Below, piece after piece: positions 28,750 through 38,409 of a DNA stretch of 64,000 bases. The position numbers and the translations under genes were made by a program. Where the stretch lies: contig NZ_CP050854.1 in assembly GCF_017569925.1 (NCBI RefSeq), positions 1,984,001 through 2,048,000 on the forward strand, in the 5' to 3' direction. The notes below the pieces were generated by a model. That model saw only the letters and a list, made by a program, of their open reading frames with translations, was not told the DNA's origin and ran no database searches. Origin of the DNA: Brenneria izadpanahii. Its GTDB lineage: Bacteria; Pseudomonadota; Gammaproteobacteria; Enterobacterales; Enterobacteriaceae. The stretch's first letter is position 1. Each line of letters starts with the position of its first letter.

Positions 28750-29469
28750 GTGACGCCCACCATTGATCTATTACGACATCATCGTTCCATCCGCGCTTTT
28801 ACCGCACAACCGCTGACGGATGAACAACGCAGCGCGATCGTCGCCGCGGCCCAGAGCGCCTCCAGCTCCAGTTTTCTACAGTGCAGTTCAATTATCCGCA
28901 TCACCGACCCTGCAATCCGGCAGGCGCTGGTTCACTATTCCGGCGAACAGAATTATGTCGCGCAGGCCGCGGAGTTTTGGGTGTTCTGCGCGGATTTCCA
29001 TCGTCATCTGCAAATATTCCCGCAGGCTGAAACCGGGATGGCGGAACAGTTGTTGATCGGCTGCGTCGACACGGCGATTATGGCGCAGAATGCGCTGGTC
29101 GCAGCAGAGTCACTCGGGCTGGGCGGCGTATTTATCGGCGGGATTCGAAATAACATTGCGGATGTCACGACGCTATTGAAACTGCCGCGGCAGGTGTTGC
29201 CGTTATTCGGGCTATGCCTGGGATACCCCGATGCGGATCCTCAGTTAAAACCGCGTATGCCGCCTGAAATGCTGATGCACGAGAACGCCTACCAACCGCT
29301 CGATCGTGAAAAACTGGCTGAGTATGATCGGCAACTGATGGAGTATTACCTGCAACGCACCGGCAATCGCCGCGAGGGCTGGAGTGAACATGTGCGGCGC
29401 GCGCTAAAAAAAGAGCTACGTCCGTTTATACTGGACTACTTACATCAACAGGGATGGGCGATACGTTAG
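28750..29469 (+). CDS. nfsA: Oxygen-insensitive NADPH nitroreductase A
   Basis: 239 aa flavoprotein of the nitroreductase superfamily that reduces nitroaromatics, quinones and chromate by two electrons with [13 protein letters not shown] near the N-terminus, [14 protein letters not shown] for FMN contact and [19 protein letters not shown] are shared with E. coli NfsA. It starts with GTG at 28750, aligned with E. coli MTPTIEL, with AAGGA 8 bases upstream. rimK follows after 16 bases, so they probably form an operon, as in E. coli. Confidence 0.94.
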   Translation: MTPTIDLLRHHRSIRAFTAQPLTDEQRSAIVAAAQSASSSSFLQCSSIIRITDPAIRQALVHYSGEQNYVAQAAEFWVFCADFHRHLQIFPQAETGMAEQLLIGCVDTAIMAQNALVAAESLGLGGVFIGGIRNNIADVTTLLKLPRQVLPLFGLCLGYPDADPQLKPRMPPEMLMHENAYQPLDREKLAEYDRQLMEYYLQRTGNRREGWSEHVRRALKKELRPFILDYLHQQGWAIR

Positions 29470-29485
29470 TATCTGTAGGACATTT

Positions 29486-30382
29486 ATGAAGATTGCGATT
29501 CTGTCTCGTGATGGTTCTTTGTACTCCTGCAAACGTCTGCGTGAAGCGGCAGAAGAGCGCAGACATCAAATTGATATTATCGACCCGCTTTCCTGTTATA
29601 TGAATATCAATTCGGCGGCGCCGTCGGTGCACTATCGCGGCCGTCGGCTGGTGAAATACGATGCGGTTATTCCGCGCATCGGTTCAATGATCACGTTTTA
29701 TGGCACGGCGGTGTTGCGCCAGTTTGAAATGTTGGGGAGCTTCCCGCTAAACAACGCCGTTGCGGTGATCCGCGCCCGCGACAAACTGCATTCGCTCCAG
29801 TTGTTGGCCAGCGCCGGTATTGATTTGCCGGTGACCGGTTTTGCCCACTCCCCCGATGACACCAGCGATCTGATTGAAATGGTCGGCGGCGCGCCGCTGG
29901 TTGTTAAGCTGGTGGAAGGCACTCAGGGAATCGGCGTTGTGCTGGCTGAAACCCGACAGGCGGCGGAGAGCGTTATTGACGCCTTTCGCGGGCTGAATGC
30001 TCACATCCTGGTTCAGGAATATATCCGCGAGGCACAGGGCAGGGATATCCGCTGTCTGGTTATCGGCAATCGGGTTGTGGCGGCCATTGAACGGCAGGCC
30101 AAGGCGGGGGAGTTTCGCTCCAATCTGCATCGCGGCGGTTCGGCAAGGCGAGTGCAAATTACCGCCCGTGAAAGAGCTATTGCCCTTAAGGCGACCCAAA
30201 CGCTGGGGCTGAACGTGGCGGGCGTGGATATTCTGCGCGCCGATCGCGGGCCTTTGGTGATGGAAGTGAACGCCTCTCCGGGATTGGAAGGCATCGAAAG
30301 CACCACCGGGATTGATATTGCCGGCATGATGATTGAATTTATTGAACAACATGTCCGCGCGTTATTAATGAATAGAAATTAG
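29486..30382 (+). CDS. rimK: Ribosomal protein S6 modification enzyme (ATP-grasp glutamate ligase)
   Basis: 298 aa ATP-grasp ligase that adds glutamate residues to the C-terminus of ribosomal protein S6 and can make poly-alpha-glutamate. Visible are the ATP-binding [16 protein letters not shown] (about residues 139-154) and the magnesium-binding [14 protein letters not shown] (about residues 254-267). It follows nfsA closely. A GC-rich hairpin near 30415-30428, whose T-run lies on the minus strand, follows the gene. Confidence 0.95.
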   Translation: MKIAILSRDGSLYSCKRLREAAEERRHQIDIIDPLSCYMNINSAAPSVHYRGRRLVKYDAVIPRIGSMITFYGTAVLRQFEMLGSFPLNNAVAVIRARDKLHSLQLLASAGIDLPVTGFAHSPDDTSDLIEMVGGAPLVVKLVEGTQGIGVVLAETRQAAESVIDAFRGLNAHILVQEYIREAQGRDIRCLVIGNRVVAAIERQAKAGEFRSNLHRGGSARRVQITARERAIALKATQTLGLNVAGVDILRADRGPLVMEVNASPGLEGIESTTGIDIAGMMIEFIEQHVRALLMNRN

Positions 30383-30584
30383 TTTTCTGAAATGACGGCC
30401 GGAAAGGTAAAAAACGCCGCTTGCGGCGGCCAAAAAAGGTGGCGGGCATGGGCGGCCCGCCATAAAATATCGTTTGGCCGGTTGTGATTTATCGCCGCTT
30501 AAAGCGAGTTTATCATGGCGTCGGCGCGTAATATTCCGTAAGCTATGGCCCCTTTTAAAAACAGTCGGTATGAGGCAAAAAATA

Positions 30585-31064
30585 ATGGATTCACTCATCG
30601 TCCCGGATTTGGCTATGCTACGGCGGTGGCTGGATCAATTAAATATTCTATTTTTTGAATGCGACTCCTGTCAGGCGCTCCATTTACCGCATATGCAGAA
30701 TTTTGACGGCGTGTTTGACGCGAAGGTCGATCTGGTGGATAACGTGGTGCTGTTTTCGGCGTTGGCGGAGGTAAAACCCAGCGCGTTAATTCCGCTGGTC
30801 GGCGATCTGAGCCAAATCAACGCCAGTTCCTTGACGGTAAAAGCCTTTATCGACGTGCAGGACGACAACCTGCCGAAGCTGATTGTTTGTCAATCGTTCA
30901 GCGTTGCCGCGGGCATGACGCTGGAGCAGTTCAGACATTTCATGCAGCAGTCTGAAGAGCAAATCTCAATGATTATTTTAGAAGCCGGCGCCAATAATCT
31001 GCTATTTATTGGTGATGAAGAAGAGACCTCTGCTGGCAGAATGAATACCTCCTTCCTGCATTAA
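30585..31064 (+). CDS. ybjN: YbjN family protein
   Basis: 159 aa, close to E. coli YbjN (158 aa), with the very conserved FFECDSCQALHLPHMQNFDG and SEEQISMIILEA. The protein has a type III secretion chaperone-like fold. In E. coli its level affects motility, biofilm and stress tolerance; biochemical role unknown. The frame is open from 30474, but GAGG 9 bases before the ATG at 30585 and family alignment decide the start. Confidence 0.92.
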   Translation: MDSLIVPDLAMLRRWLDQLNILFFECDSCQALHLPHMQNFDGVFDAKVDLVDNVVLFSALAEVKPSALIPLVGDLSQINASSLTVKAFIDVQDDNLPKLIVCQSFSVAAGMTLEQFRHFMQQSEEQISMIILEAGANNLLFIGDEEETSAGRMNTSFLH

Positions 31065-31068
31065 TGCT

Positions 31069-31097
31069 ATTGCTGCCAACGGTAGCAATTAGTTTTT
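31069..31097 (+). terminator. Terminator after ybjN
   Basis: 9-bp stem with one mismatch (31069-31077 with 31081-31089), then TAGTTTTTCT. The remaining bases to the potF start at 31504 hold no gene, only the repeat-like segment at 31371 and the potF promoter and leader. Confidence 0.75.
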
Positions 31098-31370
31098 CTT
31101 ATTTTTTCCAGCCATCATTTATTCTGCGTTTTAAGTCTCAATGCCGGATATTTATCTGAATTTATCGGTAAATGCCCGTATTACATAGATAAAACGGGAA
31201 TAAATAATCGATAAAAACCATTTTTTACGTTCGACTATGGTATGACTGAGGTAGTGCGGTTATGCTTAATTTCTGTAACAGTTGCGCGATAAAGTCATGC
31301 TTATGGTTCTGTCTGCCATGCCGCATCCAGCGTAGATATTCCATAGATTTCAAGCGGCGGAAAGTCACAC

Positions 31371-31391
31371 GCCGGCGACCTGAAAGATGAA
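31371..31391 (+). repeat. Short repeat copy, 21 bp, upstream of potF
   Basis: GCCGGCGACCTGAAAGATGA plus one A matches 36314-36334 at 20 of 21 positions. Both copies are intergenic and in the same orientation, and a related segment occurs near 8220. It resembles fragments of a dispersed intergenic repeat. Confidence 0.5.
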
Positions 31392-31503
31392 GAACATAGC
31401 TATTCGGCGTTTTTATCGTAATTTACAGACGCAGGAAGATTTTTGTATCTGAAGGATACAAGTTTGCTCCCATAAATCACCCCTTGTATGGAGGAAGGAA
31501 CGG

Positions 31504-32613
31504 ATGTTCACCCAACGTAAAAAATGGTTATCGGGTGTTGTTGCCGGCTTAATGATGGCGGCGTCCGTCACCGCATCTGCGGAAGAGAAAGTGCTGCATA
31601 TTTATAACTGGTCTGACTATATCGCTCCGGATACATTGCAGAATTTCCAGAAGGAAACGGGCATAAAAGTGGTTTATGACGTGTTTGACTCCAATGAAGT
31701 ATTGGAAGGCAAACTGATGGCGGGCAGCACGGGGTTTGATCTGGTTGTGCCTTCAGCCAGTTTTCTGGAGCGTCAACTGTCTGCCGGCGTATTTCAGCCG
31801 TTAGATAAAAGTAAATTGCCGAATTATAACAATCTCGATCCCGAACTGTTGAAATTGATTGCGCAACATGATCCGGATAATAAATATGCGCTGCCGTATT
31901 TATGGGCGACTACCGGTATTGGCTACAACGTTGATAAAGTCAAAGCCGTTCTGGGCGCCGATGCGCCTGTAGACAGTTGGGATCTTGTGCTGAAGCCGGA
32001 AAATTTGGAAAAACTGAAAAGCTGCGGCGTCTCTTTCCTGGATGCGCCTGAAGAGATTTTCGCTACCGTGCTGAACTATCAGGGCAAAGACCCCAACAGC
32101 ACTAAAACGGATGATTATACGACCTCTGCGACGGACCTGCTGCTGAAGCTGCGTCCCAGCATTCGTTACTTCCATTCGTCTCAATACATTAATGATCTGG
32201 CAAACGGCGATATCTGCGTGGCCATCGGCTGGGCCGGCGACGTGATGCAGGCGGCTAACCGCGCCAAGGAAGCCAACAACGGCGTCAATATCCATTACAG
32301 CATTCCAAAAGAAGGGGCGTTGGCTTTCTTTGACGTGTTCGCCATGCCGGCGGACGCCAAAAACGTCGATTCGGCCTATCAGTTCCTGAATTACCTGCTG
32401 AAGCCGGATGTTATCGCGAATATCAGCAACCATGTGTATTACGCCAATGCGAATAAAGAAGCGTTACCCTTGGTAAACGAAGAAATTCGCAACGATCCCG
32501 GTATTTATCCGCCTGCGGATGTGCGCGCAAAACTGTTTACGCTCAAGGTGCAGTTGCCACAGATTGACCGCACGCGTACTCGCGCATGGACCAGAGTAAA
32601 GAGCGGCAAATAA
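31504..32613 (+). CDS. potF: Putrescine-binding periplasmic protein
   Basis: 369 aa with a signal peptide (to about residue 26, VTASAEE) and the polyamine-binding fold: LHIYNWSDYIAPDTL, FDSNEVLEGKLMAGSTGFDLVVPS, and CVAIGWAGDVMQA, which carry the Trp/Asp/Glu residues that hold putrescine in E. coli PotF. It delivers putrescine to PotGHI. First gene of the potFGHI operon, with a strong GGAGGAAGGA ribosome site, followed by a hairpin that may raise its level over the downstream genes. Confidence 0.96.
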   Translation: MFTQRKKWLSGVVAGLMMAASVTASAEEKVLHIYNWSDYIAPDTLQNFQKETGIKVVYDVFDSNEVLEGKLMAGSTGFDLVVPSASFLERQLSAGVFQPLDKSKLPNYNNLDPELLKLIAQHDPDNKYALPYLWATTGIGYNVDKVKAVLGADAPVDSWDLVLKPENLEKLKSCGVSFLDAPEEIFATVLNYQGKDPNSTKTDDYTTSATDLLLKLRPSIRYFHSSQYINDLANGDICVAIGWAGDVMQAANRAKEANNGVNIHYSIPKEGALAFFDVFAMPADAKNVDSAYQFLNYLLKPDVIANISNHVYYANANKEALPLVNEEIRNDPGIYPPADVRAKLFTLKVQLPQIDRTRTRAWTRVKSGK

Positions 32614-32644
32614 GCGGTTTTCATTCTGAGTTTATGTAATAAAC

Positions 32645-32670
32645 AACAGGCGGTTAAACCCGCCTGTTTG
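32645..32670 (+). terminator. Hairpin between potF and potG
   Basis: 9-bp stem (32645-32653 with 32660-32668) and a short TTG tail. It is probably an attenuator or mRNA-stabilising structure rather than a full stop. Confidence 0.5.
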
Positions 32671-32768
32671 TACTATATATGTGTCGCCATTTTGCTATGT
32701 ATAAAGGCCGCCGGGCGGCTTCAAGCAAGGTGGCGACTTGTTCTGCTTTTGCCGGAGAGCAACGCGAA

Positions 32769-33902
32769 GTGAGTGAAGTTATTCCACGTTCCCAGCCCAA
32801 GCCCCAAAAAGCGGTTACGCCGCTGTTGGAAGTCCGTAACCTGACCAAGTCATTTGACGGTCAGGCCGCTGTTGATGACGTTAGTCTGACGATTTATAAG
32901 GGCGAAATATTTGCTCTGCTGGGGGCGTCCGGTTGTGGTAAGTCCACGCTGCTGCGCATGCTGGCAGGTTTTGAACATCCTACCCAGGGGCAGATTGTTT
33001 TGGACGGTCAGGATCTTTCGCTGGTCCCCCCTTACCAGCGCCCCATCAACATGATGTTTCAGTCGTATGCGCTGTTCCCCCATATGACGGTGGAAAAGAA
33101 CATAGCTTTCGGTCTTAAGCAGGATCGGCTGCCCCGTTCCGAGATCAAAGATCGCGTGGAAGAAATGCTGGCGCTGGTGCATATGCAGGAATTCGCCGGC
33201 CGTAAACCGCATCAGCTTTCCGGCGGCCAGCGCCAGCGCGTGGCGCTGGCTCGTAGTCTGGCTAAACGCCCCAAACTGTTGCTGCTGGACGAACCGATGG
33301 GCGCGTTGGATAAAAAATTGCGTGACCGCATGCAGCTTGAAGTCGTCGATATTCTGGAACGCGTCGGCGTGACCTGCGTCATGGTGACGCACGATCAGGA
33401 AGAGGCGATGACGATGGCCGGCCGTATCGCCATCATGAACCGCGGGAAATTTGTGCAGATTGGTGAGCCGGAAGAGATATACGAACATCCGAATACCCGC
33501 TTCAGCGCCGAGTTTATTGGTTCGGTCAACATGTTTGAAGGCATGCTGACCGAACGCCGTGATGATGAACTGATCATCCGCAGCCCGGGGCTGGTGCATC
33601 CGCTGAAGGTTGATTCCGATGTTTCCGTAGTGGATGGCGTGCCGGTGTATATTGCCCTCAGGCCGGAGAAAATCATGCTGTGTGATGAGCCGCCGGCTGA
33701 CGGCTGCAATTTTGCCGTCGGAGAAGTCGTGCACATCGCCTATCTGGGCGATTTGTCGATTTATCATGTCAGGCTGAACAGCGGACAAATTATCAGCGCA
33801 CAGCTGCAGAATGCCTATCGCTACCGTAAAGGCGCTCCAACCTGGGGCGATGAGGTGCGGTTGTGCTGGGATGCTGATAGCTGTGTGGTGCTGACGGTGT
33901 AG
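32769..33902 (+). CDS. potG: Putrescine ABC transporter ATP-binding protein
   Basis: 377 aa, identical in length to E. coli PotG. Walker A GASGCGKST (about residue 52), signature LSGGQRQRVALARSL, Walker B LLLLDEPMGALDKKLRD, then a C-terminal TOBE regulatory domain (ALRPEKIMLCDEPP). The GTG at 32769 is taken as the start because it aligns with E. coli MNDAIPR and has GGAG about 11 bases upstream; the frame is open to 32679. It powers putrescine uptake through PotH-PotI. Confidence 0.95.
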   Translation: MSEVIPRSQPKPQKAVTPLLEVRNLTKSFDGQAAVDDVSLTIYKGEIFALLGASGCGKSTLLRMLAGFEHPTQGQIVLDGQDLSLVPPYQRPINMMFQSYALFPHMTVEKNIAFGLKQDRLPRSEIKDRVEEMLALVHMQEFAGRKPHQLSGGQRQRVALARSLAKRPKLLLLDEPMGALDKKLRDRMQLEVVDILERVGVTCVMVTHDQEEAMTMAGRIAIMNRGKFVQIGEPEEIYEHPNTRFSAEFIGSVNMFEGMLTERRDDELIIRSPGLVHPLKVDSDVSVVDGVPVYIALRPEKIMLCDEPPADGCNFAVGEVVHIAYLGDLSIYHVRLNSGQIISAQLQNAYRYRKGAPTWGDEVRLCWDADSCVVLTV

Positions 33903-33916
33903 CGGGGAATAGCGCA

Positions 33917-34882
33917 ATGACAATGTTTTCTGAGCATAACGCCGCCGCATCGCCGGTAAAAGAAAGAGGGCGGCTGCCCATGCTGATGGCGCGCTGGCGG
34001 CAGGAGCATGGCCGTAAGCTGGTTATCGCGCTGCCTTACTTCTGGCTGCTGCTGCTGTTTATGCTCCCGTTCCTGATTGTGTTCAAGATCAGTTTGGCGG
34101 AAATGGCGCGCGCCGTTCCCCCCTATACCGACCTGGTCTCCTGGGCGGACGACAAGCTTGATATTTCGTTGAACCTGGCGAATTATCTGCAGTTGCTGGG
34201 CGATCCGCTGTATATCGAGGCTTATCTGCAATCATTGCAGGTGGCGGCGGTATCAACGCTGTGTTGTCTGTTGATCGGCTATCCGCTGGCCTGGGCGGTG
34301 GCGCACAGTAAGCCTTCCACCCGTAATATCCTGCTGCTGTTGGTCATTCTTCCCTCCTGGACATCGTTCCTTATCCGCGTATATGCCTGGATGGGGATCC
34401 TGAAAAATAACGGCGTTCTGAATAATTTTCTTTTGTGGCTCGGCGTTATCGATCAGCCTCTGGTTATTTTGCATACCAACCTGGCGGTGTATATCGGCGT
34501 GGTGTACTCCTACCTGCCCTTTATGGTGCTGCCGATCTATACCGCGTTGACCCGGCTGGATTACTCGCTGGTTGAGGCTTCGCTCGATTTGGGCGCCCGG
34601 CCGTTGAAGACTTTTTTCAGCGTTATTGTGCCGCTGACCAAAGGGGGCATCATCGCCGGATCGATGCTGGTGTTTATCCCGACCGTCGGGGAGTATGTGA
34701 TCCCTGAACTGTTGGGCGGGCCGGATAGCATCATGATCGGCCGCATTCTGTGGCAGGAGTTTTTTAATAACCGCGACTGGCCTGTCGCATCGGCGGTGGC
34801 GATCATCATGCTGCTGTTGCTGATTATGCCGATCATCTGGTTCCACAAACATCAAAGCAAAACGGCGGAGGCGGAGTCATGA
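33917..34882 (+). CDS. potH: Putrescine ABC transporter permease PotH
   Basis: 321 aa with six membrane segments and the EAA loop VEASLDLGARPLKTFFSVIVPL (about residues 219-240). Forms the channel with PotI. The last 4 bases overlap the potI start. The N-terminal cytoplasmic part (about 35 residues) is slightly longer than in E. coli. Confidence 0.95.
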   Translation: MTMFSEHNAAASPVKERGRLPMLMARWRQEHGRKLVIALPYFWLLLLFMLPFLIVFKISLAEMARAVPPYTDLVSWADDKLDISLNLANYLQLLGDPLYIEAYLQSLQVAAVSTLCCLLIGYPLAWAVAHSKPSTRNILLLLVILPSWTSFLIRVYAWMGILKNNGVLNNFLLWLGVIDQPLVILHTNLAVYIGVVYSYLPFMVLPIYTALTRLDYSLVEASLDLGARPLKTFFSVIVPLTKGGIIAGSMLVFIPTVGEYVIPELLGGPDSIMIGRILWQEFFNNRDWPVASAVAIIMLLLLIMPIIWFHKHQSKTAEAES

Positions 34883-35724
34883 ACAGTTTGCCGGTAGTTC
34901 GCTCGCCGTGGCGTATTGTTATTCTGGTTCTGTGTTTTACGTTTCTTTATGCGCCGATGCTGATGCTGGTGATCTATTCATTCAACAGCTCCAAGCTGGT
35001 GACGGTATGGGCGGGATGGTCAACGCGCTGGTACACCGAACTGTTTCATGATTCAGCCATGATCAGCGCGGTGCTGCTCAGTTTGACGATTGCGGCCGCT
35101 TCGGCGACGATGGCGGTGGTGTTAGGGACGCTGGCTGCCGTGGTGATGGTGCGTTTCGGCAACTTTCGCGGTTCAAATGGCTTCGCATTCATGCTGACCG
35201 CGCCGTTGGTTATGCCGGATGTGATCACCGGGCTTTCGCTGCTGTTGCTGTTTGTGGCGTTAGGGCACGCCATCGGATGGCCGGCGGAGCGCGGGATGCT
35301 TACCATCTGGCTGGCGCATGTGACGTTTTGTACCGCTTACGTCACGGTGGTGATCAGCGCGCGCCTGCGGGAACTGGACCGGTCGATAGAAGAAGCGGCG
35401 ATGGATCTGGGGGCCGCTCCGTTAAAAGTTTTCTTCATTATCACGGTTCCGATGATTGCACCGGCGTTGGTCTCCGGCTGGCTGCTGGCGTTTACCCTGT
35501 CGCTGGACGATCTGGTTATTGCCAGCTTTGTCGCCGGGCCGGGGGCGACCACATTGCCGATGCTGGTGTTCTCCAGCGTAAGAATGGGCGTTAACCCACA
35601 AATTAACGCGCTCGCTTCTTTGATACTACTGGTGGTAGGGATTATCGGTTTTATTGCCTGGTGGTTTATGGCGAGGGCAGAGAAACAGCGTCAACGTGAT
35701 ATGCAGAAAGCGCGGCGGGGATGA
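34879..35724 (+). CDS. potI: Putrescine ABC transporter permease PotI
   Basis: 281 aa, the same length as E. coli PotI, with six membrane segments and the EAA loop EEAAMDLGAAPLKVFFIITVPM (about residues 172-193). Partner of PotH. Last gene of the operon, followed by a strong hairpin. Confidence 0.95.
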   Translation: MNSLPVVRSPWRIVILVLCFTFLYAPMLMLVIYSFNSSKLVTVWAGWSTRWYTELFHDSAMISAVLLSLTIAAASATMAVVLGTLAAVVMVRFGNFRGSNGFAFMLTAPLVMPDVITGLSLLLLFVALGHAIGWPAERGMLTIWLAHVTFCTAYVTVVISARLRELDRSIEEAAMDLGAAPLKVFFIITVPMIAPALVSGWLLAFTLSLDDLVIASFVAGPGATTLPMLVFSSVRMGVNPQINALASLILLVVGIIGFIAWWFMARAEKQRQRDMQKARRG

Positions 35725-35756
35725 TTCGTCGCCGTTCTGTGGATTTTGCTGTTAGC

Positions 35757-35787
35757 AACAACGCCACCACAGTCTGGTGGCGTTGTT
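35757..35787 (+). terminator. Hairpin ending the pot operon
   Basis: Perfect 13-bp stem (35757-35769 with 35775-35787) with a 5-base loop. The following sequence ATTCCG is not T-rich, so it may act partly as an mRNA-end stabiliser. Confidence 0.65.
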
Positions 35788-35814
35788 ATTCCGTGAAGGG
35801 AGAAACTGGCGATT

Positions 35815-36285
35815 TTGTATAGTAAAAGCGAATTTACTCAGCGAAAAACCTACGCGCCCGTTCCCGTTATGGTGGCGGGGATCGCGATTATCGCGATCCG
35901 CTTTCTTGGGGTCTTACTGGTAGTTTGGGAATTGGGCCTGAGCGAGCTGGGCGGCTGGATAGCGAGCAGCATCCAGACATGGGACTCGTCGTTGATTTTA
36001 CTGTTGTCGCTGATAATCGTTTATACGGAAATCCGCTGTGGTCTGGCCGTACTGGCCGGCGCCAACTGGGGCCGCTGGGGATATGTTATCTGCCAGTGCC
36101 TGGTTGTTTTGTATATGCTGCTCGCGTCGGTTAGCGAATATTTTCCCGCCATATTCCACATCTCCGGCGACAATCATATCGCGGTGCTGCACCAACTGTT
36201 ATTACAGAAAATACCGGATTTGCTGGTGATCGCGCTGCTCTTTTTGCCGCGTCGCAGCCGGCGTTTTTTTCTGCGTCAGAAATAA
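35815..36285 (+). CDS. ybjO: Inner-membrane protein YbjO
   Basis: 156 aa with four hydrophobic helices and a basic C-terminus (LPRRSRRFFLRQK), similar to E. coli YbjO (for example SSIQTWDSSLILLLSLIIV and QKIPDLLVIALLFLP). Function unknown (DUF2593). No ATG is available at the N-terminus; the TTG at 35815 is the most likely start, with GGGAGA upstream. It lies between the pot operon and rlmC, as in E. coli. Confidence 0.82.
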   Translation: MYSKSEFTQRKTYAPVPVMVAGIAIIAIRFLGVLLVVWELGLSELGGWIASSIQTWDSSLILLLSLIIVYTEIRCGLAVLAGANWGRWGYVICQCLVVLYMLLASVSEYFPAIFHISGDNHIAVLHQLLLQKIPDLLVIALLFLPRRSRRFFLRQK

Positions 36286-36313
36286 TTCGTATGCCCATAA
36301 ACTTCGGCGAAAG

Positions 36314-36334
36314 GCCGGCGACGTGAAAGATGAA
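36314..36334 (+). repeat. Short repeat copy, 21 bp, upstream of rlmC
   Basis: GCCGGCGACGTGAAAGATGA plus one A, differing from 31371-31391 at one position. Intergenic, 70 bases before rlmC. Confidence 0.5.
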
Positions 36335-36405
36335 TGGGGATATTCGCCCAGAGTGGTATAATCCGCTTTATTCCGCATTTATCTCTACAGTTCTATTTTT
36401 TATCT

Positions 36406-37545
36406 ATGCATTGTGCGCGTTATAGCACGGGAACCTGCCGTTCCTGCCAGTGGCTGGAAAAATCCTATCCACAGCAACTCTCTGATAAACAGCAACATCT
36501 GGCTGATTTGTTGCGGCCGTATGCGGTTCAGCAATGGTTGCCCGCCTCGCCTTCGGCGCAGTCCGCGTTTCGTAACAAAGCGAAAATGGTGGTCAGCGGA
36601 AGCGTTGAGCGGCCGCTGCTGGGGATGCTGCATCGAGACGGCCGCGCGGTTGATTTATGCGACTGTCCGCTTTACCCCGATAGTTTCGGACCGGTGTTTG
36701 ACGTTCTGAAGCTATTTATCGCCAGAGCGGGGTTGACGCCCTATAACGTCGCCCGCCGTCGCGGAGAGCTAAAGTATCTATTGCTGACGGAGAGTAGCTC
36801 GCGCGGCGCTTTTATGCTGCGTTTTGTTCTGCGTTCGGAAAACAAACTCGCGCAGTTGCGCGCGGCATTGCCATGGCTGCAACAGCAACTGCCCCAGCTT
36901 GAGGTGATTTCGGTAAATATTCAGCCGGTGCATCAGGCGATCATGGAAGGGAAAAAGGAAATTATACTCAGCGATTCATCAGCGCTGGCGGAACGGCTTA
37001 ACCATGTTCCGTTATACATTCGTCCGCAAAGTTTTTTCCAGACTAATCCCCATGTGGCGGCGGCCTTATATGCTACCGCCCGCGATTGGGTGATGGAATT
37101 AAACATCAAAAGCATGTGGGATCTTTTTTGTGGGGTAGGGGGCTTTGGGTTGCATTGCGCCTCGCCGGGGATGCGGCTGACCGGCATTGAGATCAGCGCC
37201 GAAGCCATCGCCTGCGCGCGTCTGTCCGCCGAACAGCTCGGTTTTACGCAGATAGCGTTTCAGGCGCTGGATTCGACGCAGTTTGCTGTCGGTAACGCGC
37301 AGATCCCGGATTTGGTGCTGGTTAATCCGCCTAGACGGGGGATCGGCAGCGAGCTATGCGCCTACTTGAGCCGCATGGCGCCGGGCTATATTCTCTATTC
37401 CAGCTGTAACGCCGAAAGTATGGCGAAAGATATGGAGGCGCTGACGCGCTATCGCCCTCTGCGGGTACAGATGTTTGATATGTTCCCGCACACCGCGCAT
37501 TATGAAGTGTTAACGCTGCTGCAAAGGGAAGAGCCGGCTCGATAA
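36406..37545 (+). CDS. rlmC: 23S rRNA (uracil(747)-C5)-methyltransferase
   Basis: 379 aa SAM-dependent methyltransferase of the TrmA/RumA group. The N-terminal Fe-S cysteines are in [16 protein letters not shown], with the fourth in DCPLYP. The SAM site is [16 protein letters not shown] (about residues 240-255), and the catalytic Cys and Glu are in [13 protein letters not shown] and HYEVL. It modifies U747 of 23S rRNA. Start at 36406 aligns with E. coli; the frame is open to 36334 but without conservation. Confidence 0.95.
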   Translation: MHCARYSTGTCRSCQWLEKSYPQQLSDKQQHLADLLRPYAVQQWLPASPSAQSAFRNKAKMVVSGSVERPLLGMLHRDGRAVDLCDCPLYPDSFGPVFDVLKLFIARAGLTPYNVARRRGELKYLLLTESSSRGAFMLRFVLRSENKLAQLRAALPWLQQQLPQLEVISVNIQPVHQAIMEGKKEIILSDSSALAERLNHVPLYIRPQSFFQTNPHVAAALYATARDWVMELNIKSMWDLFCGVGGFGLHCASPGMRLTGIEISAEAIACARLSAEQLGFTQIAFQALDSTQFAVGNAQIPDLVLVNPPRRGIGSELCAYLSRMAPGYILYSSCNAESMAKDMEALTRYRPLRVQMFDMFPHTAHYEVLTLLQREEPAR

Positions 37546-37559
37546 CGCGGCAGGTGAGA

Positions 37560-37588
37560 CGCTACGCGGCGTTTGCGGCCGCGTAGCG
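37560..37588. terminator. Hairpin between convergent rlmC and artJ
   Basis: Perfect 11-bp GC-rich stem (37560-37570 with 37578-37588), 7-base loop. No T-run on either side, so termination is uncertain. Confidence 0.5.
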
Positions 37589-37602
37589 AAGAGAAAGCGG
37601 GC

Positions 37603-38334
37603 TTATTGAGGGAACCACTTATCGTTAATCGATTGGTACGTGCCGTCGGCTTTGATGGCGTCCAACGCCTTATTCAGTTTTTCCAGCAGGGCTTTGTCGT
37701 TCGGACGAACAGCAATGCCTAATCCGGTGCCGAAATATTCTGGATCCGTAATGTGTTCACCCACGGTCGCCAACGTCGGGTTGGTTTTAATCCACTCGTT
37801 CACCACGGCAGTATCGCCGAAAACGCCATCAATCCGGCCGTTTTTCAGGTCCAGAACCGCGTTTTGATAGCTGTCGTATGCCACAGTCTGAACTTCCGGA
37901 TGCTTATCGTTCATGTATTTTTGATGAGTGGTGCCGTTTTCCATGCCAATGCGTTTGCCCTTCATAGCGGCAAAATCACTGAATTTTCCTTTCTGAGCGA
38001 TAACCACCGCCGAGTTGGCATAGTAAGGCTGAGTGAACGCCACTTGTTTGCTGCGTTCCGGCGTAATGTCCATACCGGAGATCACCGCGTCATAGCGGCG
38101 GAATTTTAACGCCGGGATCAGGCTGTCAAACGCCTGATTCGTGAACGTGCAGGTGGCCTGCATCTGTTTACACAACGCTTTCGCCAGATCCATATCGAAA
38201 CCGACGATTTCGTTATTGGCATCCAGGGATTCGAACGGCGGGTAGGTCGCTGACGATGCGAAGCGAATGGTGTCTGCCGCCGCGGCGCCGAATGTCATCC
38301 CCGCCAGTAATGTGGCGATCAACAATTTTTTCAT
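37603..38334 (-). CDS. artJ: Arginine-binding periplasmic protein ArtJ
   Basis: 243 aa, signal peptide to about residue 19 (MTFGAAAA then DTIRF), followed by a bacterial extracellular solute-binding family 3 domain: YPPFESLDANNEIVGFD, RRYDAVISGMDITPERSKQ and GVFGDTAVVNEW. Highly similar to ArtI of this window, so the two probably arose by duplication. ArtJ is the arginine-specific receptor in E. coli. It lies 75 bases after artM on the same strand with its own leader. Confidence 0.93.
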   Translation of the reverse strand: MKKLLIATLLAGMTFGAAAADTIRFASSATYPPFESLDANNEIVGFDMDLAKALCKQMQATCTFTNQAFDSLIPALKFRRYDAVISGMDITPERSKQVAFTQPYYANSAVVIAQKGKFSDFAAMKGKRIGMENGTTHQKYMNDKHPEVQTVAYDSYQNAVLDLKNGRIDGVFGDTAVVNEWIKTNPTLATVGEHITDPEYFGTGLGIAVRPNDKALLEKLNKALDAIKADGTYQSINDKWFPQ

Positions 38335-38409
38335 CTACATACTCCGGTCTGTTTTTTATTCGTGCCGTGCGAGTTCGGTTTAACGTCGGTGATTTGACAT
38401 TAAGCGGGC

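Noticed and set aside
33395..33950. Long minus-strand open frames opposite potG (up to 366 codons)
   Set aside because: They lie wholly inside the well-conserved potG gene and show low-complexity His/Gln/Arg composition typical of antisense shadows.
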